A stretch of 5,515 nt of DNA from an uncultured Campylobacter sp. (GTDB taxonomy: Bacteria; Campylobacterota; Campylobacteria; Campylobacterales; Campylobacteraceae), in contig CALHQN010000074.1 in assembly GCA_938036585.1 (NCBI GenBank), forward strand, positions 1-5,515, given 5' to 3'. The notes beneath the pieces were generated by a model. That model did no database searches. It was not told the origin of the DNA and saw nothing but the letters and a program-made list of their open reading frames with translations. Each line of letters opens with the position of its first letter. Position 1 is the first letter of the stretch. Below are positions 1-5,507 of the stretch, piece after piece. The translations under genes and the position numbers were made by a program.

Positions 1-152
1 ACTTCTCCAACGAGCCGTTCACTGTGAAAGACGGCGAACGAATTGCCCAAATGGTTATCGCCAAGCACGAAAAGGTGGACTTTGAGCTGGTAGATACGCT
101 CGACGAGACTGAAAGGGGAACGGGCGGATACGGACATACGGGACTGAAATAA
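1..152 (+). CDS. dut: dUTP diphosphatase (dUTPase), C-terminal 49 residues only
   Basis: This is the 3' end of a dut gene whose start lies before the window; the reading frame begins with the codon at base 3 and stops at TAA 150-152. dUTPase hydrolyses dUTP to dUMP and pyrophosphate in the cytoplasm, keeping uracil out of DNA and supplying dUMP for thymidylate synthesis. Two signature motifs of the trimeric family are visible: motif 4 (GERIAQMVI) and the C-terminal, nucleotide-covering motif 5 ([10 protein letters not shown]), followed by a normal short tail ending GLK. The aromatic position of motif 5 is Tyr rather than the more common Phe, which should still be able to stack on uracil. The next gene starts 8 bases after the stop, so the two are probably co-transcribed. 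The pairing of dut with a TPR protein is, to my recollection, typical of Bacteroides/Prevotella genomes. The upstream catalytic motifs are outside the window. Confidence 0.93.
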   Translation, partial: FSNEPFTVKDGERIAQMVIAKHEKVDFELVDTLDETERGTGGYGHTGLK

Positions 153-160
153 CACAACTG

Positions 161-1549
161 ATGAAACGAAATCTGATACACACCACAGCCGCGATGGTCA
201 CTTGCATCGTGGCGTTCGCCATGGTCACGCCCACGCTTTGGGCAAAGAAAAAGGTGCAACAAGCCCATGTTGCGCCCGCATCGACCTTATCTTACAACGA
301 CCAACGTCGCTTCGACTACTTCTTTCTCGAAGCCGTTAAGCAAGAAAACGCTGGCCGTTACGCCTCGGCACTTGCCCTTATGAACCACTGTCTTGAAATA
401 AACCCCAACGCGGCAGAGGTGTATTACATGCAGGCGCCTTACTATGCGCAGCTCAAAAACGACTCGCTGGCACTCGCTTGCCTTCAAAAGGCAGCCTCGT
501 TACGGCCCGACAACGCCACATTTACCGAACGCCTAGGGCAATTTTACATCAATAGCGGCAACTTTGACAAGGCTATCGAGACCTACGAAAGGCTCACGTC
601 GAACAGCAAAGACAGAGATAACGACGATGCCCTGAACATCCTCGGACAGCTATATAATAGGAAGAAAGACTTTCACGGTGTGCTTCGAACGCTCGAGCGA
701 TTGGAACAAATCAACGGCGTTACAGAAGAAACAACCCTCTCGAAGGTGCGTGCCTACGAGATGCTAGACAATAAAAACGCTGCATATAAGGCCTTGAAGC
801 AACTGAGCGACGACCATCCCAACGACGTGAACTATCGTCTGATGCTCGGAAACTGGCTCATGCAGAACCAAAAGGAAAGCGCAGCACACAAGATTTTTAC
901 CGAAGTGCTGGCCGAAGACCCTGATAACAGCTTCGCACAAGCATCTCTCTACGACTATTACCGTGCCAAAAACGATGAGTCTATGGCCATCCAAGTGCGC
1001 GACAAGATGCTTATCAGCCCCAAGACAGAGGCCGAAACGAAGCTATCTATTATGCGACAGGTGGTGCAAGAAAACGAACGCGAGGGCGGCGACAGTACAA
1101 AGGTGCTCGCACTATTCGACAGAATAACGACAGCCAACCCCAACGACGCTGACATGGCGGAACTAAAAGCAGCCTATATGTCGGTGAAAAAGATGCCCGA
1201 CAGCCTTATCAACAACGCCCTGAGACGAGTTATCGACATCGCACCCGACAATACCGGCGCGCGATTGCAGCTCATTCAGAACCTGTGGAAGCAACAACGC
1301 TGGGACGATATCTTAGCGCTTAGCAAGCCCGCACAAGCTTACAACCCCGAAGAGATGGTGTTTTACTACTTCGAAGGTATCGCTTGCTATCAGAAAGACC
1401 AAAAAGACCAGGCCCTCGACGCCTTCCGAAGGGGCGTAACGCAAATAAACGCCAACAGCAACAAGGACATCGTGTCTGATTTCTACGAGTTGATGGGCGA
1501 GATTCTCTACCAAAAGGGGCGCGTAAACGAAGCTTTCGAAGCGGTCTAG
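161..1549 (+). CDS. Secreted/periplasmic TPR-repeat protein, truncated at the chimeric junction
   Basis: The product is a helical-repeat scaffold protein of unknown partner. Residues 1-28 form an export signal: a basic start (MKR), a hydrophobic stretch at about 8-26, and a likely cleavage site after LWA, so the protein probably acts in the periplasm or at the envelope. From about residue 50 there are successive TPR-like helix pairs, at roughly 50-83, 85-117, 119-150, 155-187, 190-221, 223-256, 257-288, 365-395, 399-432 and a last one starting at 438. Recurring features are NPNA/RPDN/DPDN turns and the W/L-G-Y-A-type helix packing (for example LGQFYINSGNFDKAIETY). No catalytic motif is visible. 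No SD precedes ATG 161 (the leader reads AACACAACTG), as is usual in Bacteroidota. The stop TAG at 1547-1549 is probably not native: homologues continue past the last TPR helix (EAFEA followed by more sequence), and the final few codons fall in the join to another genome. The true protein should be longer. Confidence 0.82.
   Translation: MKRNLIHTTAAMVTCIVAFAMVTPTLWAKKKVQQAHVAPASTLSYNDQRRFDYFFLEAVKQENAGRYASALALMNHCLEINPNAAEVYYMQAPYYAQLKNDSLALACLQKAASLRPDNATFTERLGQFYINSGNFDKAIETYERLTSNSKDRDNDDALNILGQLYNRKKDFHGVLRTLERLEQINGVTEETTLSKVRAYEMLDNKNAAYKALKQLSDDHPNDVNYRLMLGNWLMQNQKESAAHKIFTEVLAEDPDNSFAQASLYDYYRAKNDESMAIQVRDKMLISPKTEAETKLSIMRQVVQENEREGGDSTKVLALFDRITTANPNDADMAELKAAYMSVKKMPDSLINNALRRVIDIAPDNTGARLQLIQNLWKQQRWDDILALSKPAQAYNPEEMVFYYFEGIACYQKDQKDQALDAFRRGVTQINANSNKDIVSDFYELMGEILYQKGRVNEAFEAV
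1520..1546. other. Likely chimeric junction between a Bacteroidota and a Campylobacter segment
   Basis: Left of this interval the + strand reads as a TPR helix (KGRVNEAFEA). Right of it the - strand reads as a DnaQ-type exonuclease (GTQELDRFESF). Each gene ends prematurely by running into the other. The shared interval contains a near-palindromic stretch, GAAGCTTTCGAAGC (1529-1542), that is acceptable coding sequence in both genes, so the exact breakpoint cannot be fixed. It includes a HindIII site (AAGCTT, 1530-1535) overlapping TTCGAA (1535-1540). Changes in AAATTT frequency, ribosome-binding style and taxonomic flavour all occur here. Confidence 0.8.
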
Positions 1550-1855
1550 TTCCTGCGTGCCGCGCGTTTTTATCGCGCCGATTTCGATGATCTGGCCGTT
1601 TGAGAGCCCGCCGTTCGTCTCGATATCTACGAAGCAAAAAATTTCATCCGAAATGTCCGTTTCGCGGGTTTTGAGCGTGATTTTGCCGTTGTCGAGCTTT
1701 ATTATCTCTATGCCCAGCGTGCGCCACATCGAAAGGTCTTTTGGCTCGAAAAGCTCGGTAATTTCAGCAATATCGCTTGCTTTTGAGATAAAATCGTAAT
1801 AATTTATGCTCTTTTGAGCCAGTAAATTTATGAGATTTTCGATCTGGCGCGTCAA
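1531..1855 (-). CDS. dnaQ: DnaQ-family 3'-5' exonuclease (DNA polymerase III epsilon-like), C-terminal part missing
   Basis: This is the N-terminal portion, about 109 residues, of a DEDDh exonuclease. The ExoI motif FVDIETNG is at residues 75-82, with metal-binding Asp77 and Glu79, followed by the usual QIIEIGAIK strand. ExoII and ExoIII motifs are absent because the gene is cut at the junction; the frame continuing left past about 1529 is the antisense of the TPR gene and is not real protein. The family removes mismatched 3' ends during replication or trims nucleic acid. About 74 residues precede the ExoI motif (helices, then IEIIKLDNGKITLKTR strands), whereas E. coli epsilon has only a few. 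The start is TTG at 1855-1853: an in-frame stop (the rpe stop) lies just upstream, no ATG is available in between, and AGGGG sits 7 bases before it. It follows rpe by 21 bases, so it is the second gene of that operon; rpe-dnaQ order is also known in C. jejuni. Assignment as the true polymerase epsilon rather than a paralogous exonuclease is uncertain. Confidence 0.82.
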
Positions 1856-1862
1856 AATTTTA

Positions 1863-1867
1863 CCCCT
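1863..1867 (-). promoter_or_regulatory. Ribosome binding site that fixes the TTG start of the exonuclease
   Basis: On the minus strand AGGGG (complement of CCCCT) lies 7 bases before TTG 1855-1853. It sits inside the 21-base gap after the rpe stop. Since no ATG occurs in this frame between the rpe stop and the conserved helices, this site is the main support for the TTG start. Confidence 0.7.
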
Positions 1868-1876
1868 GTGCCGCGC

Positions 1877-2518
1877 CTAAATTTTAAGCGCACGGATCGC
1901 CTCCGCGTAGTCGTTTGAAGAAAATATGTAATTGCCCGCTACCACGACGTCGGCGCCCGCTTCGTCGATACCTGCGATATTCAGCCCGTTTACGCCGCCG
2001 TCGACCTCGATGAGGCATTTTGCGCCTTTGCGATCGATCAGCTCACGCAGCTGCTTAATTTTTTCAAGCGCCGAGGGGATAAATTTCTGCCCTCCAAAGC
2101 CCGGATTGACGCTCATCAAAAGCACCATATCGACTTCGCCCAAGATAAACTCCAGCGCGCTAAGCGGGGTGTGCGGATTTAGCACGACCGCGGGCGAAAC
2201 GCCGCTATGGCGGATGTGATCTATGAGGCGCAGCGGATGGGTCTCCTCCTCGATATGGAAGCTAAGAAATTTTGGCTTTAGCGGCAAAAAAAGATCGACG
2301 AAAAACGGCACGTTTTTAACCATCAGATGGATATCTAAAGGCTTACTGCTCGCCTTTGCCGCGGCGCTTACTACGAGCGGTCCGATCGTGAGATTTGGTA
2401 CGAAATGCCCGTCCATTACATCCACGTGAATGAGATCGGCGCCCGCTTCGCAGACTGCGCGAATTTCCTCCGCAAGCCTTCCGAAATCCGCCGATAAAAT
2501 GCTGGGTGCGACATACAT
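1877..2518 (-). CDS. rpe: Ribulose-phosphate 3-epimerase
   Basis: This enzyme interconverts D-ribulose 5-phosphate and D-xylulose 5-phosphate in the non-oxidative pentose phosphate pathway in the cytoplasm. In Campylobacter, which has incomplete glycolysis, this pathway mainly supplies ribose and erythrose phosphate. The 213-residue product is a complete TIM barrel of normal family length. Visible signatures are PSILSADFGRL at 5-15 (substrate Ser7), HVDVMDGHFVPN at 31-42 (metal ligands His32 and Asp34), LDIHLMV at 61-67 (metal ligand His64), MSVNPGFGGQKF at 135-146 (phosphate loop) and EVDGGVN at 171-177 (metal/catalytic Asp173). All expected active-site residues are present. The start ATG (2518-2516) has AAGGA 6 bases upstream, and the protein begins at the first barrel strand, so no longer start is needed. 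It is the first gene of a leftward pair with the exonuclease and diverges from rpmB. Confidence 0.97.
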   Translation of the reverse strand: MYVAPSILSADFGRLAEEIRAVCEAGADLIHVDVMDGHFVPNLTIGPLVVSAAAKASSKPLDIHLMVKNVPFFVDLFLPLKPKFLSFHIEEETHPLRLIDHIRHSGVSPAVVLNPHTPLSALEFILGEVDMVLLMSVNPGFGGQKFIPSALEKIKQLRELIDRKGAKCLIEVDGGVNGLNIAGIDEAGADVVVAGNYIFSSNDYAEAIRALKI

Positions 2519-2548
2519 TAAGATTCCTTTAAAATTTCAAGATGCGGA

Positions 2549-2554
2549 ATTTTA
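2549..2554 (-). promoter_or_regulatory. Possible -10 element for rpe
   Basis: On the minus strand the hexamer TAAAAT, one base off TATAAT, lies about 30 bases before the rpe start codon in the divergent gap. No good T-run or -35 match accompanies it. It is the best leftward candidate seen, but AT-rich sequence makes such matches easy to find. Confidence 0.3.
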
Positions 2555-2597
2555 CTTAGTTTTGTCATAAATTTCGCTAAATTTGAACCGGAGCGAA

Positions 2598-2631
2598 TTT
2601 TAAGCATAATTTGAAATTTTTTCGCTATAAT
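2598..2631 (+). promoter_or_regulatory. Sigma-70 promoter of Campylobacter type for rpmB-channel-argJ
   Basis: A perfect -10 hexamer TATAAT lies at 2626-2631, preceded by a run of six T (2617-2622) and further upstream by TTTTAAGC (2598-2605). This matches the known Campylobacter vegetative promoter form, in which a T-rich stretch and a TTTAAGT-like block replace the classical -35 box. The -10 ends 31 bases before the rpmB ATG, giving a short leader of about 20-25 bases. No other promoter is needed to explain the three downstream genes, which are closely packed. Confidence 0.75.
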
Positions 2632-2662
2632 CGCCATTTATTTTAATCACCAAGGATCTATT

Positions 2663-2854
2663 ATGGCAAGAAGATGCGCGATAACCGGCAAAGGTGCGAT
2701 GGTGGGCAACAACGTCAGCCACGCAAACAACAAAACGAAGAAGAAATTTCAGGTAAATTTACGCAGCATACGCGTACAGCTTGAAGACGGCACGACCAAA
2801 AGGATCAAAGTCGCAGCCTCTACTCTAAGAACTATGAAAAAGCTATCAAAATAA
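2663..2854 (+). CDS. rpmB: 50S ribosomal protein L28
   Basis: This is a complete 63-residue bL28 protein, a small basic component of the large ribosomal subunit. The N-terminal signature is clear: [23 protein letters not shown], with T8-G-K (cf. CQVTGK in E. coli) and the conserved GNN-SHA-N block, followed by [10 protein letters not shown]. The C-terminal half ([21 protein letters not shown]) is the usual strand-helix. Length fits the short forms found in Campylobacterota and many other phyla; E. coli L28 is longer. Only one cysteine (Cys5) is present, so this is not the zinc-binding CxxC form. AAGGA at 2652-2656 with a 6-base spacer supports the ATG. It heads the rightward operon; the channel gene starts 18 bases after its stop. 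In Helicobacter pylori an L28 gene likewise adjoins a K+ channel gene (HP0491/HP0490, from memory), so the neighbourhood seems old in this phylum. Confidence 0.98.
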   Translation: MARRCAITGKGAMVGNNVSHANNKTKKKFQVNLRSIRVQLEDGTTKRIKVAASTLRTMKKLSK

Positions 2855-2872
2855 CCTCTTAAAGAGGAATTT
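2855..2872 (+). promoter_or_regulatory. Channel-gene SD enclosed in a small hairpin
   Basis: The 18 bases between the rpmB stop (TAA 2852-2854) and the channel ATG begin with the perfect inverted repeat CCTCT (2855-2859), loop TAA, AGAGG (2863-2867). The right arm is the SD itself (AGAGGAA, 5-base spacer from GAGG to ATG). In the folded mRNA the SD would be paired. A ribosome finishing rpmB covers the left arm and would free it, so translation of the channel may depend on translation of L28. The stem is only 5-6 pairs, so the effect may be modest. Confidence 0.5.
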
Positions 2873-4003
2873 ATGTCTATCTTGGACAAGATCAAGCGAT
2901 TCCTCGACTGGTCCGGCTCGACTAAGCCGGACATAAACCTCTACACGGAAATTTACGACCAGCTACGCCCATTCCGCTTACCGCTGATAACCATCGTACT
3001 GATGATGCTAATCGGCACGCTAGGCTATGTTTTTATAGCGGGCTTTTCGCTCGTGGACGCCTTTTATCAGGCGGGCATGACCTTTACGACGGTAGGTTTT
3101 ACCGAAGTAGCGCCCATATCGCCCGCGGGTAGAATTTTTACCGTGCTATTCATACTTATGGGATTCGGTACGTTTTCCTTTTGTCTGGGCGTCGTCGTCG
3201 AGGTTATCAAAAAGGGTACGCTTCAAAATTTACTCAGGGAGCAACGAATGATCAACAACATCGCAAGGCTAAAAAACCACTACATCATCTGCTACAACAA
3301 CATCTACTGCGCCGAGCTTGCCAAGCAGTTTCGCGAAAATCATCTGCCATTCGTGGTGATCGATCCAGATCCAAATTTAGCCAAAATCGCCGAGGAAAAC
3401 CGCTACCCCTATTACATCATAGGCGAGCCGCACGTAGAAACTACGATGTTAAAAGCTCACCTCTCATCGGCTAAATGCGTCATCACCTTGGCTCCAAATT
3501 TAGCCGATAATATCGCGATAATCTCGCTGGTACGCCTCTACGAAAAGGAGCTTGGCCGCATCACTCCCTACTCCATAATGGCAAACAGCGACGACGATAG
3601 CGATACGCAGAGACTCAAAAAACTCGGCGCAAATTCCATCGTCTCGCCGTCTAAGCTCGCCGCGCAGAGGCTTTCGGCGATTAGCGTGCGCCCCGATATG
3701 GAAAATATTTTGGAGCGATTTTTGTATCAAAAAGACTCGCCCATCGATATCGAGGAGATCACGATTCCCGATTTTTCATGGGTGCGCTTTAAGCGCCTAA
3801 AAGAAACTCGTCTGCGCGATCTTACAAACGCCGACGTCGTGGGAATCAAAGAGCCCAACAGCCGCTTCATTCCGATGCCGGATGGCGACTACCTCATCGG
3901 TACTGGGGTAAAATTTTTAGTCATTGGCACGGCAGAGGGTATCCGCAACACCAAAAAGCTCATCCGCAGCAAATATAAGCCGCAGGAGATGAGATATGTT
4001 TAA
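2873..4003 (+). CDS. Two-transmembrane K+ channel with C-terminal RCK (TrkA-N/TrkA-C) domain, MthK/HpKchA type
   Basis: This is an inner-membrane potassium channel subunit of 376 residues. Order of parts: cytoplasmic N-terminus 1-34; TM1 about 35-57; pore helix 60-71; filter TTVGFTE at 72-78; TM2 about 86-112 with flexible glycines Gly97/Gly99; linker to about 135; RCK N-lobe 136-265; RCK C-lobe (TrkA-C) about 272-364. The architecture is that of MthK and of the H. pylori channel HpKchA, reported to be needed for K+ uptake and colonisation. Two features are odd. The filter differs from TTVGYGD at three positions (Phe76, Thr77, Glu78). The Rossmann turn after YIIC (137-140) is YNNIYC instead of GxGxxG, so ordinary NAD binding is unlikely, although the acidic residue ending strand 2 (VVIDPDP) is kept. 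A second start at Met126 could yield a free RCK subunit. The gene is second in the rpmB operon and its last 8 bases overlap argJ. Channel identity is firm; true K+ selectivity and the RCK ligand are not shown by sequence. Confidence 0.92.
   Translation: MSILDKIKRFLDWSGSTKPDINLYTEIYDQLRPFRLPLITIVLMMLIGTLGYVFIAGFSLVDAFYQAGMTFTTVGFTEVAPISPAGRIFTVLFILMGFGTFSFCLGVVVEVIKKGTLQNLLREQRMINNIARLKNHYIICYNNIYCAELAKQFRENHLPFVVIDPDPNLAKIAEENRYPYYIIGEPHVETTMLKAHLSSAKCVITLAPNLADNIAIISLVRLYEKELGRITPYSIMANSDDDSDTQRLKKLGANSIVSPSKLAAQRLSAISVRPDMENILERFLYQKDSPIDIEEITIPDFSWVRFKRLKETRLRDLTNADVVGIKEPNSRFIPMPDGDYLIGTGVKFLVIGTAEGIRNTKKLIRSKYKPQEMRYV
3236..3250 (+). promoter_or_regulatory. Internal ribosome binding site and ATG for a possible free RCK subunit
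   Basis: Inside the channel gene AGGGAG (3236-3241, one base off AAGGAG) is followed by a 6-base spacer and an in-frame ATG at 3248-3250 (Met126). Met126 lies in the linker between TM2 and the RCK domain. Initiation here would give a soluble protein of 251 residues comprising the whole RCK N- and C-lobes. From memory, this Met falls at the same alignment position as MthK Met107, the internal start that supplies free RCK domains for the gating ring. Confidence 0.5.
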
Positions 4004-5189
4004 AATCGCCCCGCTTGAACTTGGGCTGCAAAATGTAGGGGGCTTCTATTTTGACGGCGTGAATTCGGGCTTTAAAAAAGAGGGCAACGATCTGGGATTT
4101 ATCCGCGCAGACGAGCCCTTTGCCGTAAGCGCGATCTTTACGAGCAATAAATTTCAAGCTGCGCCGATTAGGCATTTCAAAAGGGCGCAGGAGCGCGCGG
4201 GCGGAGAGCTTGAAACAAATTTTATCCTCGTAAATTCTAAAAACGCAAACTCTATGACCGGGGAGCAAGGCATCGCCGATATCGATGAAATTTTTAGCGA
4301 GCTTGGCAAAAAAATCCCTCTGATAAACCCAGTTATGAGCTCGACCGGCGTCATCGGATACCGCCTCAAAAAGGACAAAATTATCGCCGCCGCGCAAAAT
4401 TTTGACCTCTCGGCACGAAACTCGAACGCCCTAGCCACCGCCATTATGACTACCGACACGATAAAAAAAGAGCTTGCGTATGAAATTTCTTTAGAAAACG
4501 GCGAGAAATTTCACATCGCAGCCGTTTGCAAGGGCGCGGGCATGATCAATCCTGCGCTTGCTACCATGCTCTGCTTCGTCCTGACCGACGCAAAAATACC
4601 GCGTGCGGATATGGACGAACTACTAAAAAAAGCAGCGGAGCAGAGCTTCAACACCGTAAGCGTTGACGGCGACACCTCCACCAACGATACGATTATGCTC
4701 TGCAGTAGCGCCAAATGCGCTTACGACAAGAATGCCTTCTCATCCGCGCTAAACGCCCTGACGCGCGAGCTTGCGCTAATGCTGGTAAAAGATGGTGAAG
4801 GCGCAACCAAGCTGGTGCGATTTAGAGTAAGTGGTGCCGCAAATGCTGGGGATGCCCGCACGGCGGCAAAGGCGCTAAGCAATTCGCCGCTTGTTAAAAC
4901 GGCGATCTTCGGCGAAGACCCGAATTGGGGTCGCATAGCCTCCACCATAGGCGCCTGTGGTATCGAATGCGACGAAGAAAAGCTGCGTATCAAATACGAC
5001 GACGTGCTGCTTTATGACGCACAAAATCGTGAACTGGACGCCGCTCGCGAGGCCGCGGCTCACGCCGTAATGCAGCAAAAAAGCTTTACGATCTGGTGCG
5101 ATTTGGGGCTCGGAGATGGCGAGTTTAGCGCATACGGCTGCGATCTTAGCTACGACTACGTAAAAATCAACGCGGATTATAGATCCTAA
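3996..5189 (+). CDS. argJ: Glutamate N-acetyltransferase / ornithine acetyltransferase (ArgJ)
   Basis: ArgJ moves the acetyl group from N2-acetylornithine to glutamate, recycling it in cyclic arginine biosynthesis; some members also make N-acetylglutamate from acetyl-CoA (bifunctional), which the sequence alone cannot settle. The 397-residue product is full length. Landmarks: IFTSNKFQAAP (48-57), NSKNANSMTGEQG (80-92), oxyanion-hole STGVIG (116-121, Thr117-Gly118), the self-cleavage motif KGAGMINPALATML (179-192), VDGDTSTND (223-231), GEDPNWGR (306-313) and the C-terminal GCDLSYDYVKINADYR. The precursor should cut itself between Ala189 and Thr190, giving alpha and beta chains, with Thr190 as the nucleophile. 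The usual NACTG segment reads NSMTG, a mild change. The start ATG lies within the end of the channel gene (8-base overlap ATGTTTAA), with AGGAG at 3984-3988 and a 7-base spacer, indicating coupled translation. It is the last gene of the operon. Confidence 0.97.
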   Translation: MFKIAPLELGLQNVGGFYFDGVNSGFKKEGNDLGFIRADEPFAVSAIFTSNKFQAAPIRHFKRAQERAGGELETNFILVNSKNANSMTGEQGIADIDEIFSELGKKIPLINPVMSSTGVIGYRLKKDKIIAAAQNFDLSARNSNALATAIMTTDTIKKELAYEISLENGEKFHIAAVCKGAGMINPALATMLCFVLTDAKIPRADMDELLKKAAEQSFNTVSVDGDTSTNDTIMLCSSAKCAYDKNAFSSALNALTRELALMLVKDGEGATKLVRFRVSGAANAGDARTAAKALSNSPLVKTAIFGEDPNWGRIASTIGACGIECDEEKLRIKYDDVLLYDAQNRELDAAREAAAHAVMQQKSFTIWCDLGLGDGEFSAYGCDLSYDYVKINADYRS

Positions 5190-5370
5190 ATTTAAAGCCC
5201 TGCGCCGATAAAATTTCATGGAAATTTAGACCCGAGGGCGTAAAATTTTAAAGATGAATTAATCGCAGCGGATAAACAGCTGGCGCAGCGGCAATATTCC
5301 TCAAATCCGCGCAAAAGATAATCGTAAACGTAAAATTTTGCAGGCTCTCCTATCTCGCAACAAAGAGCTT

Positions 5371-5409
5371 AAAAGAACGGGTTAAATTTATAAAATTTAG
5401 CCCGCTTTT
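5371..5409 (+). terminator. Rho-independent terminator, possibly acting in both directions
   Basis: A 12-pair stem (CGGGTTAAATTT at 5378-5389 with AAATTTAGCCCG at 5393-5404, one G-U pair) closes a 3-base loop ATA and is followed by CTTTT. The outer AAAAG (5371-5375) also pairs with CTTTT (5405-5409) across a 2-base bulge. The A-run on the left and T-run on the right make it usable from either strand. It lies about 180 bases after argJ and would end the rpmB-channel-argJ transcript. Confidence 0.7.
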
Positions 5410-5481
5410 AAAATCGCTGCGGTCTCTCAAAAACTCAAAAAAAATCGCATTAAATTTAGCCGAAATTTGCTTTTAAAATCG
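5393..5481. repeat. Imperfect direct repeat AAATTTAGCC...GCTTTTAAAATCG
   Basis: AAATTTAGCC occurs at 5393-5402 and 5452-5461, and the 13-mer GCTTTTAAAATCG at 5404-5416 and 5469-5481. The two copies keep the same order; the second has 6 extra bases between the blocks. The first copy includes the right arm and T-run of the terminator. A local duplication followed by drift is the simplest reading. Confidence 0.55.
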
Positions 5482-5484
5482 GGG

Positions 5485-5507
5485 TTTAAGCGCCCTTATG
5501 TTACACT
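5485..5507 (+). promoter_or_regulatory. Possible promoter for a gene beyond the right edge
   Basis: TTTAAG (5485-5490) is followed by an extended -10, TG-T-TACACT (5499-5507; TACACT matches TATAAT at four of six bases). It lies downstream of the terminator and points to the right, as expected for a new transcription unit, but the gene is not in the window. Confidence 0.35.

Noticed and set aside
1313..1528. Continuation of the exonuclease frame leftwards on the minus strand
   Set aside because: It is antisense to a well-supported TPR gene and shows no ExoII/ExoIII motifs; the open frame is accidental.
1..1549. Horizontal transfer of dut-TPR into Campylobacter
   Set aside because: The fragment is broken at both ends, breaks a housekeeping exonuclease, and has no mobile element; an assembly or library chimera is simpler, though not proven.
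1557..1799. Plus-strand open frame of 80 codons
   Set aside because: It is the complement of the exonuclease coding sequence, has no SD and no recognisable protein.
2611..2616. TTGAAA as a -35 box for the rpmB promoter
   Set aside because: It lies only 9 bases before TATAAT, far too close; the T-run and TTTTAAGC explain the promoter better.
3960..4459. Long minus-strand open frames opposite argJ
   Set aside because: argJ has complete family motifs across this region; the opposite frames are by-products of its codon use.
5211..5227. Inverted repeat AAATTTC/GAAATTT as the argJ terminator
   Set aside because: The stem is 7 pairs, nearly all A-T, with no following T-run; the hairpin at 5371-5409 is much stronger.
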